Assembly: GCF_042186555.1 (NCBI RefSeq)
Contig: NC_133326.1
Coordinates: 689,788,708-689,852,707, forward strand
Source of the DNA: Aquarana catesbeiana
Lineage: Eukaryota > Chordata > Amphibia > Anura > Ranidae
DNA: 64,000 nt
Reading direction: 5' to 3'
Shown here in pieces: positions 1-11,587 of this stretch. The notes under the pieces were generated by a model that searched no databases, was not told the origin of the DNA, and saw only the letters and a list, made by a program, of their open reading frames with translations. Numbering within the stretch: position 1 is the first letter of the stretch; each line of letters starts with the position of its first letter. A program made the translations under genes and the position numbers.

Positions 1-527
1 AAAGCACCTTGTCCCCATGTTGATGAGGACAAGGGCCTCTTCCCGACAACCCTGGCCGTTGGTTGTCGGGGTCTGCGGGCGGGGGCTTATCGGAATCTGG
101 GAGCCCCCTTTAATAAGGGGGCCCCCAGATCCCGGCCCCCCACCCTATGTAAATGAGTATGGGGTACATGGTACCCCTACCCATTTACCTAGGAAAAAAG
201 TGTAAGTAATAAAACACACTACACAGGTTTTTAAAATATTTTATTAAACAGCTCCGGGGGGGGGATCTTCCTCCGGCTTCGGGGGTCTTCTTCCGGCTTC
301 GGGGGTCCCTCCGCTTCATCTTCTCCCGGCGTCCGGTTGGTTCTTCTCCGCTCTCCGGCCTCTTCTCCCGGTGTCGCAGGTCTTCGGCCGGCCCCTCCGC
401 TCTCTTCATGTAGCTCTATTGCGAGCGGAGGTCCGGGCTTCTGGGCTTCTTGGCTTCTCTTCTCTTCCCCCAGATGTTGACACGACGCTCTCTCCGGCTG
501 GACTGGTCTCTGAGGGCTGCGTTGTGA

Positions 528-553
528 CTTATATAGGCGGAGACCCCGCCCCC
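528..553 (-). promoter_or_regulatory. Mirror promoter-like site, left arm of palindrome
   Basis: This is the reverse-complement counterpart of the right-arm promoter: a GC box at 544-553 and a TATA box at 528-535, pointing left. The two promoters are divergent, with TATA boxes about 150 bp apart across the palindrome centre. Confidence 0.5.
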
Positions 554-667
554 ATATGATGTCACAGTCCCTGGGCATGCTGGGACTGTGACGTTTTAGG
601 GGGCGTGGTCGACCACGCCCCCTAAAACGTCACAGTCCCAGCATGCCCAAGGACTGTGACATCATAT

Positions 668-693
668 GGGGGCGGGGTCTCCGCCTATATAAG
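668..693 (+). promoter_or_regulatory. Pol II promoter-like site, right arm of palindrome
   Basis: A GC box (GGGGGCGGGG, 668-677) is followed by a TATA box (TATATAAG, 686-693); transcription would be expected to start around 715-720. A CRE-like half site (ACGTCA) lies upstream near the palindrome centre. The order and spacing are those of a compact Pol II promoter. Activity is inferred only. Confidence 0.5.
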
Positions 694-983
694 TCACAAC
701 GCAGCCCTCAGAGACCAGTCCAGCCGGAGAGAGCGTCGTGTCAACATCTGGGGGAAGAGAAGAGAAGCCAAGAAGCCCAGAAGCCCAGAAGTCCGGACCT
801 CCGCTCGCAATAGAGCTACATGAAGAGAGCGGAGGGGCCGGCCGAAGACCTGCGACACCGGGAGAAGAGGCCGGAGAGCGGAGAAGAACCAACCGGACGC
901 CGGGAGAAGATGAAGCGGAGGGACCCCCGAAGCCGGAAGAAGACCCCCGAAGCCGGAGGAAGATCCCCCCCCCGGAGCTGTTT

Positions 984-1021
984 AATAAAATATTTTAAAA
1001 ACCTGTGTAGTGTGTTTTATT
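984..1021 (+). terminator. Poly(A) signal and GU-rich element, right arm
   Basis: AATAAA at 984-989 is followed within 15-30 bases by a GT-rich run (TGTGTAGTGTGTTTT), the standard layout of a vertebrate cleavage and polyadenylation site. The first ATG after the TATA box (820) opens a 74-codon frame whose stop (1044) lies past this signal, so the predicted transcript is probably non-coding. The mirror signal in the left arm is at 240-245 on the minus strand. Confidence 0.5.
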
Positions 1022-1228
1022 ACTTACACTTTTTTCCTAGGTAAATGGGTAGGGGTACCATGTACCCCATACTCATTTACATAGGGTGGGGGGCCGGGAT
1101 CTGGGGGCCCCCTTATTAAAGGGGGCTCCCAGATTCCGATAAGCCCCCGCCCGCAGACCCCGACAACCAACGGCCAGGGTTGTCGGGAAGAGGCCCTTGT
1201 CCTCATCAACATGGGGACAAGGTGCTTT

Positions 1229-1540
1229 GGGGGGGGGGGCGCAGGGCGCCCCCCTCCCCCAAAGCACCCACCCCCCATGTTGAGGGCATGCGGCCTGGTA
1301 CGGTTCAGGAGGGGGGGGGCGCTCGCTCGTCCCCACCCCCTTTCCTGACCGGCCAGGCTGCGTGCTCGGATCGGGGTCTGGTATGGATTTTAGGGGGACC
1401 CCACGCCGTTTTTTCGGCGTAGCGGGGTTCACCTTTATAATCCATACCAGACCTAAGGGCCTGGTATGCCCCGCGACGGGGCTAGCAAGGTGTCAATCTC
1501 GCCGATAATAGCGGCAAGATTGACATCCTTTTCTAGTCCC
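1229..1540. repeat. GC-rich hairpin-forming repeat flanking the palindrome
   Basis: The stretch contains several inverted repeats: a G-run/C-run hairpin at about 1225-1264, a hairpin at 1377-1451 whose arms begin TCTGGTATGGATT and end AATCCATACCAGA around an inner CCCCACGCCG/CGGCGTAGCGGGG pair, and a smaller hairpin near 1491-1526. Related sequence recurs inside the 3' part of both hAT copies (about 7760-7870 and 41530-41630) and, as a fragment, next to the retroviral env (about 21427-21490 and 61860-61925). No coding potential is seen. Confidence 0.55.
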
Positions 1541-1543
1541 GTC

Positions 1544-1788
1544 GCACCTGAGTCACGTTCAAAATGAACGGACTTGTCCGTGTGTGGGCAAGTCCGTTCA
1601 TTCTGAAAGTCCGCCGGAACTCCGGCGAAAGTCCGTCGGAAAGACGGACGGACTTAGCCCGCCGGAAAGTCCCGGCGTGTGTGGGCAAGTCCGTCCGTTT
1701 TAAAGTCCGGCGCACCTGGCGGACAAAGTCCGTCGGAAAGTGTGCCGGACCAAGTAGGATAGAAAGTCCGCTCGTGTGTACGCGGCAT
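1544..1788. repeat. MITE-like element with dense AAAGTCCG-type motifs
   Basis: About 245 bp made of repeated AAGTCCG / CGGACTT motifs in both orientations, ending in CGTGTGTACGCGGCAT. That end matches the terminal inverted repeat of the elements at 15462-15610 and 55422-55850, so it is a diverged member of the same family. Its right end coincides with the left boundary of segmental copy A. Confidence 0.55.
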
Positions 1789-2420
1789 AAGGCTGTTAAA
1801 TCCTTAGAGGAACCAGTTGTACGTTTCATCACAGGGTTTCATGGGCAATATAAGAAGATGGAACATATTCTTTATAAGCACTGGAACATTCTAAAACAGG
1901 ATCCCCACCTTATCACCACCCTATGTGAATTAAAGTATATTAAAATGCATCAAGAAAAGTGACCCTTTATGCTTAATCCCTCTTAAAGGGATGTATAGAT
2001 GTAACAAACCCTTATGCAAGACTTGTAATTTCGTTAAACATGGACAAAAGAGTTTTACCCACAAAGATAAGATTTACCATCTTGATAACTTCTACAATTG
2101 TTCCAGCGACTATGTCGTCTATTGCCTTATATACCCCTGCTAGCTGTTGTATGTTGGTCACACCATTAGTCCGCTGAGACAGCGGTTCGGCAAACACCGC
2201 CATTTTGTGGAGGTTGGTTGCAACTAACACAGTGTGCCACAACACTTTCTGGAGCACCATGGCCAGTCCACAGCGGGCCTCTGGGTGTGAGTGATAGAAT
2301 CCATAGCCAGGGGTCTGTCTGAAGCAGAACATTTTTCCAGATTATGTGAATGTGAAACGTTTTGGATATTTACTTTGAATACTCTTGCGCCCAATGGGCT
2401 TAATGAGGAACTTGAGGTAA
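1789..2420 (+). pseudogene. Penelope-like element remnant with GIY-YIG domain, copy A
   Basis: Broken frames encode the end of a Penelope-like reverse transcriptase and its C-terminal GIY-YIG endonuclease. The visible order is a post-RT region (VHFITGFHGQYKKMEH-like), a cysteine-rich linker (YRCNKPLCKTCNF), and the endonuclease core VVYCLIYPC, stop, LLYVGHT, which corresponds to the GIY...YIG motif. Stop codons interrupt it (for example the TAG right after YPC), and copy B shares the same TAG. The RT catalytic core is missing because this copy starts at the duplication boundary. A few retroviral and LINE families also carry Cys-rich ends, but the Cys linker plus YVG pairing is typical of PLEs. 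Confidence 0.7.
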
Positions 2421-2724
2421 GTACTATTTTGTAATTCCTTATTGTTGTTTGTTTATCAACTGTCAACGTCATCATTATATGAGCCAGCGGTTGAACCAAC
2501 TAATAGTGAGGATTCTCCCTTCCTTTCTCATTGTATTACATCTCTCTTGTCCCACCTAACAACCAGTTAATCTATTAATTGGTTGGTTTTATTTATTCCT
2601 ATATCATGATTTACATTTATAGTCTTTTTGATTTACTGATTAATTTAATTAGTTACACGACCCCTGGCATCACCTTTTGAAGTTTTTTAAATACCTTGAT
2701 TATTCTGTTGTTAGATATTGTTCT

Positions 2725-3465
2725 GATTCCCTTCCTAACCAATGTCACCACAAAGCTTCTAATCCACTCCCTGGTCATCTCCCGCCTCGACTACTGCAAT
2801 TCCCTCCTCATTGACTTACCTCTAAATAGGCTATCCCCACTTCAGGCCATCATGAACGCTGCTGCCAGGCTCATCCACCTCACAAACTGCTCAGTGTCTG
2901 CTATAACCCTCTGCCAATCCCTCCATTGGCTGCCACTCAGTCACCGAATTAAATTCAAGATACTAACTATAACTTACAAAGCCATCCACAACCTGGCCCC
3001 CAGCTACATGTCTAACCTAGTCTCAAAATACCAACCTAATCGTTCTCTTCGCTCCTCAAAAGACCTCCTGCTCTCAAACTCCCTTGTCACCTCATCCCAT
3101 GCTCGCCTTCAGGACTTTTCCGGAGCCTCTCCCATCCTCTGGAATGCTCTACCCCAATCCGTCCGATTTTCTCCTACTTTATCCACTTTCAGACGATCCC
3201 CGAAAACTCATCTCTTCAGAGAAGCCTATCTGGCCCCCACCTAACAACTGTACATTTATCTTCTCAATCAGCACATCACCCACAATTATTACCTCTTGTA
3301 TCTCTTGACCATCCCTCTTACATTGTAAGCTCTAAGGAGCAGGACCCTCTGATTCCTTCTGTATTAAAGTGTATTGTATTTGTACTGTCTACCCTCAAGT
3401 TGTAAAGCGCTACGTAAACTGTTGGCACTATATAAATCCTGTATAATAATAATAATAAATTCTGG
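2725..3465 (+). mobile_element. 5'-truncated L2-type LINE, copy A
   Basis: The frame from 2696 to 3244 encodes the C-terminal part of an L2-clade reverse transcriptase: SRLDYCNSLLIDLP, ITLCQSLHWLPLSHRIKFK and the closing THLFREAYL are the hallmark blocks after the RT domain. The 3' end has the L2 signature AAAGCGCTACGTAAACTG...CTATATAAATCCTG followed by an (AATAAT)n tail. Only about 740 bp of an estimated 3 kb remain. It lies just after the PLE remnant and was probably inserted into it; the copy B counterpart is at 29257-30025. Confidence 0.8.
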
Positions 3466-3594
3466 CATATTGATCATCTAATTCATCTTGTATTTTTAAT
3501 GTGAGTCTAAGATACCTATTATGTAACTTTTAATAGATTTTTTATATTGTTACTTTTATTTTTATTCATAGTCCTCTTGATACCACTGTTATAT

Positions 3595-4105
3595 GCTACC
3601 TGAAGAAAATTGGTGGTGTTCTTCTGATCCTATTAGTACCACAGGCAGGCAGCTGCAGTATTTACAGTTAGTGTACTGCGTCCGCTGCACAGTGTGCACC
3701 TAAAGCTATCTGAAGACAATTGCTGTTGTTCTGCTCCTATTAATACCACAGGCAGGCAGCTACAGTATTTACAGTGAGTGTACTGTCTCCTCTGCACAGT
3801 GGGCACCTAAAGCTACCTAAAGAAAATTGGTGGTGTTCTTCTGATCCTATTAGTACCACAGGCAGGCAGCTGTAGTATTTACAGTTAGTGTACTGCATCC
3901 TCTGCACAGTGTGCACCTAAAGCTACCTGAAGACAATTGCTGTTGTTGTGCTCCTATTAATACCACAGACAGGCAGCTACAGTATTTGCAGTTAGTGTAC
4001 TGTGTCCTCTGCACAGTGTGCACCTAAAGCTCCTTGAAGAAAATTGGTGGTGTTCTTCTGATCCTATTAGTGCCACAGGCAGGCAGTTGATTCTGCTAGC
4101 TGCAG
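3595..4105. repeat. hAT 5' tandem array, copy A (about 4.5 units)
   Basis: Units of about 115 bp are repeated, each containing CTACCTGAAGAAAATTGG, a TCTTCTGATCCTATTAGTACC segment and CCTCTGCACAGTGTGCACC. They lie directly upstream of the hAT transposase remnant. Copy A keeps only the proximal units; the left part is lost in the deletion joining 3590 to 3595. Unit 3720-3760 preserves the site where a LINE is inserted in copy B. Confidence 0.8.
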
Positions 4106-4164
4106 TATCAGTATATATATACATCCCAGCTTTGTGCAGCTACATCTCACTGCAGGCCATTAGT

Positions 4165-6463
4165 ATGTCTGGAAGACCAAGGAGAGGCAGACAGTCACAA
4201 GCCAATAAAAGAGGGCAAGCAAGCTCTGTGTCTAGAGGCAACAGTACTGGTCGTGTAGAAGGTGCATCCTCATCAGCACGTGGCCGTGGGACACGCTTGT
4301 CCTTTTTTTCGGCAGCTGCCCCAGCTGCTGCACCACCGAAAGAAGTTCGCTCCCAGCCATCCACGTGCCCAGCGGTTGAATGCTAGCTTGGCTAAATTGC
4401 TAGCACTTCAACTGCTGCCTTTTCAGTTGGTAGACTCTGCCCCCTTCCGTGAGTTTGTGGAATGTGCGGTTCCTCAGTGGCAGGTTCCCAAAACGCCACT
4501 TTTTTTCACGGAAGGAGATTCCGGCTCTCTACCGGCATGTGGAAGGCAATGTCTTGACCTCGCCGGACAGGTAAGGTGCATATTACCACTGAGTCTTGGT
4601 CCAGCAGGCATGGACAGGGACGTTACCTATCTTTCACCGCACACTGGGTGACTCTTCTGGCAGCTGGGAAGGATGCAGGACAGGGTGCAGTAGTGTTGGA
4701 GGTTGTTCCGCCACCACGCCTCCAAAATTCTACTAGTGGTGATTCTGCCACACCTCTCTCCTCCACCCCCTCCTCTTCTTCTTCCTCCATGGCCTCTTCC
4801 TGTGCTAATTTGTCCTCGGAGCCAGTGGTGCTCTGTAGGTGTTTAAGGGGCTACGCAAGCACGCAGGCAAAAAGATGCCATGCGGTGCTTGAGCTGGTGT
4901 GCTTGGGGGACAGGAGCCACACTGGGGCAGAGATTTTGTCAGCTCTGCAGGGGCAGGTTCAGAGGTGGTTGATGCCACGCCAGCTTAAGGAAGGTATGGT
5001 GGTTTGTGACAATGGCACCAACCTCCTCTCCGCCCTCTGACAGGGACAACTGACCCATGTGCCCTGTTTGGCTCACGTCCTTAACTTGGTGGTGCAGCGG
5101 TTCTTGGGCAGGTACCCGGGCTTACAGGATATCCTGAGGCAGGCCAGAAAAGTCTGTGTGCATTTCCGCAGGTCATATAATGCCAATGCTTGGCTGCCTG
5201 ACCTCCAAAGGGAATTTAACCTGCCCGAGAACCGCCTAATCTGTGACATGCCCCATGGAACTCAACGTTGGCCATGCTGCAGCGGCTGCACATGCAGCAG
5301 AGGGCCATCAATGAGTACCTATGCGACTATGGCACCAGGACACGGTCAGGGGACCTTGGTTTTTTCCCCCACGCCAGTGGGCTATGATCAGGGATGCATG
5401 CACTGTCCTGTCACCACTTGTGGAGGCCACGAGGATGGTGAGCAGTGACAGTGCATGCATCAGTGACACTGTCCCTCTTGTCCACCTGTTGGAGCACACA
5501 CTGCATGGAATAATGGAAAGGGCACTTGAGGCAGAACAGAGGGAGGAAGAGGAGGACTTTCTTACCTCTCAAGGCCCCCTTTATCCAGACAGTGTTTCTG
5601 CGTGCCCGCCGATCACACAGGAAGAAGACAAAGAGGACAAGGAGGAGGACTGTGTCAGCATGGAGGTCGAGCCTGGCACTCATCGTCAGCAGCAGTCTTT
5701 AATGAATCATTTATAGTCCGAAGAAACCCATGGACTTGTATGTAGCTGGGAGGAGGTGGCTGCGGATCATGTCGTCCTTAGTCACCCAGAGGACTCTGGA
5801 TCGAATGCCTCAGCAAACCTGAGCTGCATGGCCTTCCTGATCCTGCAAAGCCTGCGGAAAGATCCTCGTATTTGTGGTATCAAGGGGAGGGATGATTACT
5901 GGCTGGCAACCCTCCTTGATCCACGTTACAAGGATAAGGTTGCGGACCTTATCTTGCCGTCGCAGAGAGAGCACAGGATGAAACATCTTCGGGAGGCCTT
6001 GCAGAAAGGTTTGTGCAATGCGTTTCCAGAGCCTGGAAGGTTACAATTTACTGGTCCTCCTGGACAACGTGTTGCTGAGGCTTCGGTCAGTCACAGAAGG
6101 AGCGGTGGAGAAGTTGGCCGTCTAAACGATGCCTTCAGACAATTTTTTAGTCCGCAGCCCCAAGATCTGATTGGTTCCAGCAAGCATCGCCAGCGTCTGA
6201 TTCACACGGTGCAGGATTACCTAGGGGCAAGATCAGACTTGGACACCTTTCTCACCGAAAATCCTCTGGGTTACTGGGTCTTGAGGATGGATCACTAGCC
6301 AGAGCTTGCACAGTATGCAATTGAGCTACTGGCCTGTCCTGCATCCAGTGTTCTTTCAGAACGCAGATTCAGTGCTGCTGGAGGCTTTGTAACCGATCAC
6401 AGGGTGCGCCTGTCCACCGAATCGGTCGATCGGCTGACCTTAATAAAAATGATGCTGATGTAA
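4165..6463 (+). pseudogene. hAT-superfamily transposase pseudogene, copy A
   Basis: The remnant begins MSGRPRRGRQSQ at ATG 4165 and ends at TAA 6461-6463. Visible hAT blocks in order are a VPQWQVPKTPLF segment, the second catalytic Asp block VVCDNGTNLLSAL (about 5000), the conserved CLAHVLNLVV (about 5065-5095), YWLATLLDPRYK (about 5900), and the C-terminal dimerisation region ending in ASSVLSER.FSAAGG with the expected catalytic Glu (about 6345-6385). It is disabled by several frameshifts, a TGA at 5038-5040 where copy B has CGA, a small deletion near 5250 and a TAG at 6296-6298 where copy B has Trp. A BED finger is not obvious in the N-terminus. Confidence 0.8.
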
Positions 6464-6594
6464 CCGATTGATTTTTTTTTAAATGTGAGATCCCTTCAAG
6501 ACTGCCTATGCTGATGCTGAGTAACTATCCTGTTATGCTGAGTCACAATCCTCTTCCTCCTCAATTTTCATGCTGTTAGCTTGTAAGAACATTT

Positions 6595-7345
6595 TTGGTT
6601 CTGGGCACCGCCACCAGTGGCCAAGGCCCAATTTTTCTGCCCCTGTTTAACAAAGGCATGTAATTACAATTTTTGATGCAATACTTTTCAGCAGGGCTCA
6701 TTCCTGCGCTCCAACTATAGTATCTGTGAGGGGTTGCAGTGTTGTTGGCACCTGCACCAGTGCCCAAGGCCCAAATTTTCAGCCCCTGTTTAACAGGGGC
6801 GTATAATTACAATTTTTGATGCAGTACTTTGCAGCAGGGCTCATTCCTGCGCTCCAACTATAGCATCTTTGAGGGGTTGCAGTGTTGTAGCACCAGTGCC
6901 TAAGGCCCGATTTTTCTGCCCCTATTCAACAGGGACATGTAATTACAATTCTTGATCTACAGTATTATTTCACAGCAGGGCCCATTCCTGTACCCACCAA
7001 GAGTAACTGTGAGGGCTTACAGTGTTGTGGCAACACCACCACCACCAAAGGCCCAATTTTTCTGCCCCTGTTCAACAGGCGCATGTAATTACAATTCTTG
7101 ATATAATATTTCACAGCAGGGCCCGTTCCAGCGCCCACCAAGAGTAACTGTGAGGACTTACAGTGTTGTGGCACCAGCACCACCACCACCACCACCAAAG
7201 GCCCAATTTTTCTACCACTGTTCAACAATGACATGTAATTACAATTCTTGATCTAATATTTCACAGCAGGGCCCGTTCCTGCGCCCACCAAGAGTAGCTG
7301 TGAGGGCTTACAGTGATGTGGCAACACCAACACCTAAGGCCCCAA
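6595..7345. repeat. hAT 3' tandem array, copy A (six units)
   Basis: About six units of roughly 140 bp, each starting AAGGCCCAATTTTTCTG and containing ATGTAATTACAATT and CAGCAGGGC. Later units have a short CAC (CCA) microsatellite that changes length. Copy B has five units and lacks the first one seen here. Confidence 0.75.
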
Positions 7346-8328
7346 TTTCTGCAGAGTATATAGGGCAGGCCCCTACTTTCAAACATCCAACTTACAAATG
7401 ACTCCTACTTGCAAACGGAAGGAGACAACAGGAAGTGAGATGAAATCTACCCCTAGGAAGGGAAATTCTCTCCTGTAAGAGTTAATATGGGAAAACATGT
7501 CTCCTCCCCAAATTTTCAAAAAACATTTGTCATTGGCACAGAAAGTGAGGTGAAATCTTCTGAAGAGGTGCACAGACAGCAAAACAGTGGTGATAACAGG
7601 GGTGATAACCTTTCCCTATGTTTTCCAAAAAGCTTAAAAATAGATTTTTTGGCTGGAGCTACACTTTAAAAATGTACCAGTTCAAAATTACAAAAATATT
7701 CTACTTAACAACAAACCTACAGTCCCTGTCTTGTTTGTACCGCCTGTATACTGCTGTTCAGAGTATATAGGGCCTGGGGGCCCCACGCCTTTCCTTTTTT
7801 TAATTTGGGTGCAGGGTTCCCCTTAATATATATACAAGACCCAAAGGGCCTGGTAATGGACTGGGGGGTACCCATGCCATTTGTCTCACTGATTTACATC
7901 CATATTGCCGGGACCCGACATTACATTAAAGCCGCAAGCAGTTTTAAATGACTTTTATTCCTTTAAAAATGTCATTTTGTGCAGGGACTGTTCTAAGCAC
8001 GGGAAACACGTGCCACTTTACAGGCATACTATAGACACCCCCCGGTACAATATTTAAAGGAATATTTCACTTTTTTTTTCACTTTAAGCATCATTAAAAT
8101 CACTGCTCCTGAAAAAACGTCCATTTTTAAAACTTTATTTTGCATTGATACATGTCCCCTGGGGCAGGACCCCGGGTCCCCAAACCCTTTTTAGGACAAT
8201 AACTTGCATATTAGCCTTTAAAATTTGCACTTTTTTTTTCGATCATTCAAGTCCCATAGACTTTAATGGGGTTCTAAAGTTCGCACGAACTTTCGGTCCG
8301 TTCGCAGGTTCTTGTATAAACCGAACCG
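7346..8328. mobile_element. hAT 3' non-coding region, copy A (terminus lost)
   Basis: This is non-coding sequence between the 3' tandem array and the hAT right end. It includes a segment related to the GC-rich repeat at 1376-1470 (near 7760-7870) and subterminal TTCG-containing motifs. The terminal inverted repeat itself is missing: the sequence jumps from GAACCG (about 8328) to ATTGATTGG, while copy B continues through GCTCATCCCTA to its target duplication. Confidence 0.7.
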
Positions 8329-8333
8329 ATTGA

Positions 8334-10107
8334 TTGGATAACTGCTCTGGCAGCAAAATACCACATTAGTTAGCCATGGAAGGGTTGGGTTCACCTCAAA
8401 CCTATTTTAGATCCGAAACTAAATCTCAACTTGAATCATTATATACTATAGAAATGAGTAATGAGCCACTCAGTGCTTACACAGTTCTATGATATTAATT
8501 AGCCACTTTATAAAACTCAGGTGCGAAGTTGGTGTGCTCAGGGGGTTGACATACAATAAATGTATTCCCCAGGTATTCTCCCATCCACCATGAACATTAT
8601 AAAGTCTCCTCAAAAGCTGCCAATTATCAGAACTTGCAGAGAAAAACAGAAAAAACTGCTAATTCATCAAATGATACTGTCCAAACACAGGTATTTATTG
8701 GTGATACTAAATCCAGATACATCCATCATTTCCTCATTAAATTCAAGAAAAAACTGCTATAGCGAAGGTCATGCTACACAGATATTTTTTTTCACACAAT
8801 TTTACATTTCTGGTTATTTGTTATTTTAAGAAATGTACTGTTTAATAATGAGCTGCACTTATAAAATTGTTACTGCTTTTTAAAATGTTAATTGTACATC
8901 TAAGAGAACTTTATGTATGACCTAAAAAATTACTAGAAGGTAAGAAATAACTACACCCAAGAATGCAATGTAGCAGCCCTTAGATGTGGTGGCTGCTTTA
9001 GTTAGCTTTTTCTTAGACTAAGAACATTTTCTGAAAGTACAGATGCTTGCTAAAAACTAAAGCTGGCAACAGATTATACAATTTTCTTGTTCAATTTAAT
9101 AAAAATTTACCTTCAACTATGTAGTGCAAGGGCCTGCCTGATAGCATCCAACTTGAAAGTGTTTAGGTTTGACCTCATATTTTATCTTGAAAGTGTTTTA
9201 TGGTTTTGGTAAATGTAAAGGAAACGTGTACAAGAAAATTGTATAATGTGTAAGATTGGCCTTACACTGATCGAAATTTGTCTGGTACATCAGAGACCAT
9301 CCAAATTTCAATCAGTGTGTTGGCTTCCCTGTTCAACAGAAGTTGATTATTTTATTTCATAATATTTTTGGATCACCATCAACTTCAGCCACTGATCGGG
9401 ATATTTTGACAATGGCGGGTGCCTTGTTTGTGTGGATGGAGATCTGTTATTGGCCAACCTTGTATGGCTAGCCTTTTTTTTTAATTTGACTTTATTTACG
9501 TTTTTCCTAATACATAGAATTTTTCATACAAAAAAGGTCAAATACATTCCAAAAAATACATACTTTGTATGGCTAACCTTAGTGTCTTTGTAACTTTCTT
9601 TGTATTGAATTGAAATCGCAAAATAATGATATTGGCCTTTACTGTTATTTTCTGTAATCTATGGATCACCTTCTCCCTGTATAAAGTAGATAAGGAGAAG
9701 AAGAGACACTCTGTAGAATTCAAACCAAGCGGCAGCAACTATAAGTGACAACATTGTTCTTCCATGGATACAGCCCACTGAGTGAACATTGCTGCCCTAG
9801 ACCAGAAAATGTATTATTGGCATGATAACCGTGTACAATTAAAGGAACCATTATTAATAAGTATTCAAGTCAAAACTGATTTGTATACTGTATGTTGTAT
9901 ATGCTCCTGGTCAGTGACTTAGAAAGTATTAAATTGAAGATTTTAACATTTTTATTACAATGATGTTTTATTGTTTATTTTACTTTAAGCAATATAATTT
10001 TGTTTTAACCTTTGGATTTATTAATTTTAAAGTGTTTATTTTCCTCCTCTGTGGTCTTTTTCTTGGACCAAGTTACCTGGTAAACATACTTTTATGTTCA
10101 TTGACAG
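8334..10107. other. AT-rich non-coding stretch shared by both copies
   Basis: This flank of the hAT insertion is collinear with 42114-43947. Only short broken frames are present, and no RNA gene or named repeat was recognised. It includes some A/T runs near 9470-9560. Confidence 0.5.
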
Positions 10108-11003
10108 ATAAGTAATTATTATTATTATTATTGTTATTATTATTATATAGCGCCAACAGGTTACGCAGCGCTTTACAATATAAAAGGGAGACAGTACAGT
10201 TACAATACAATAAAATAGAGAGCTAAGAGGGCTTACAATCGAATAGGGTGGGGCAAGTGGTACAGAAGGTTATAACTGTGGGGGATGAGCTGATGGAAGT
10301 TATAAAAGATTAGTTGGAGGTGGGATAGGCTTCCCTGAAGAGATGAGTTGTCAGGGATCGCCTAGAGGCAGCTAGAGTAGGATATAGCCGGACAGATTGA
10401 GGTAGAGAGTTCCAGAGGATGGGAGAGGCTCTGGAGAAGTTCTGGAGACGAGCATGGGAGGAAGAGACAACGGAGCTTGAGAGCAGGAGGTCCAGAGAGG
10501 AGTGGAGAGGATGGTTTGGGTGATATTTGGAGACAACATTGGTGATGTAGCTCAGGGCAGCGTTGTGAATGGCTTTGTATGTTGTTGTTAGAATTTTGAA
10601 TTTAATTTGCTTGGCGATCGAAAGCCAGTGTATGGATTGGCGGAGAGTGGTGGCGGTTGGTAAGGTAGATGATACCTGAAGAGGGGATGGCCTATGAAGC
10701 GGTAGGCCAATGAGAAAGGAGTTGCAATAGTCGAGGGGGGAGATAACAAGGGGAGTGAATGAGTAGCTTGGTGGTTTCATTTGTTAAAAAGGGGGGAATT
10801 TTAGAGATGTTACGGAGGTAAAGACTACAAGCTTTTGACAACGATAGGATTTGGGGCTGAAAGGACAGGTCAGAGTCTAGGATTACACCTAGTACCCTGG
10901 AGGGAGGGGAGGGATTGATGGTTGCTTTATTGACCTTGACAGAAAAGTCATGGAGGGGGGCACAGGCAGAGGGGAATATTATCAGCTCGGTAATAAGCAC
11001 TTT
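10108..11003 (-). mobile_element. 5'-truncated L2-type LINE, copy A
   Basis: Reading on the minus strand, 10780-10310 gives the L2 C-terminal blocks (LDYCNSFLIGLPLHR, LRQSIHWLSIAKQIKFK, THLFREAYP) and 11000-10692 gives a more upstream RT part (SRVLGVILDSDLSFQPQI). They are out of frame with each other. The 3' end lies at the left with a (TTA/TAA)n tail and the GCGCTTTACAATATAAA end motif. Copy B holds the same fragment at 43948-44857. Confidence 0.75.
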
Positions 11004-11587
11004 TGCTTAGCAGTGCTGGAATTCTATCTCCCAGTTGCTTAAAGTCAGTGATTTTTTTATATGTGCCTGAGTTTGAGCTGGTAATCCAGTTTACTTCCAC
11101 AAAAACAGCCATAATCTGATTTTTCTACTCTGCCATAGCTAGTCTCACATTTGTTACTGTTCAGTTATAGTACTTCTCAACTATGTTTTACAATCTACTA
11201 TCCAAACTGAAATTGTTATCATCTAAAATGAATTCATAGGCTTCTGTTTGTGATGTATTTTTTTCACCAGACATCATTTTCACAATTCCAAAGAAAGTGA
11301 GGAACTTAAAACCACAAAATATTTGTTACAAACAGTAAACTTTACACACAATCTTACTCTGCAATTTTCATATTTAAATCTCCCTTGTTGGGATGGAATA
11401 TTTTCTGTGCACATCTGCTGTACCACATGCTCCTGGAGAGACTTTTATCCTCGTTTTCCTAATTTGCACAAGTGCCAAGTCGCTGTGAATGAAAGGGTCC
11501 CTGGAATAGCCACACCAGCATCGAACGTGACCAACATGGAGACAGTAATATCCTCCACAATTATTCCATCTGATTGCAGATTCCAAT

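Larger units (their letters stand above)
1..1228. repeat. Long near-perfect palindrome (arms about 610 bp)
   Basis: The sequence from 611 to 1228 is the reverse complement of 1 to 610, with no spacer at the centre (gggcgtggtc|gaccacgccc around 610/611). The arms differ by an 8-bp insertion in the right arm near 783-800, a repeat of a short AGAAGCCC-type unit, and otherwise look almost identical. The left arm reaches the window edge, so the true end may lie outside. Each arm carries its own GC box, TATA box, CG-rich transcribed-looking stretch and poly(A) signal, arranged head to head. It resembles a very abundant ranid repeat and is probably a foldback or TIR-only DNA transposon. No transposase is encoded. 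Confidence 0.85.

Noticed and set aside
738..998. 86-codon frame in the right arm of the palindrome
   Set aside because: It starts at GTG, not ATG, in a vertebrate genome, has no ATG of its own and only a biased Pro/Glu/Arg composition. The left arm is out of register because of the 8-bp indel.
2012..2499. Minus-strand frames of 106 and 91 codons over the PLE remnant (also at 28582-29069)
   Set aside because: They are antisense to the GIY-YIG coding strand and conserved between copies only because the DNA is duplicated.
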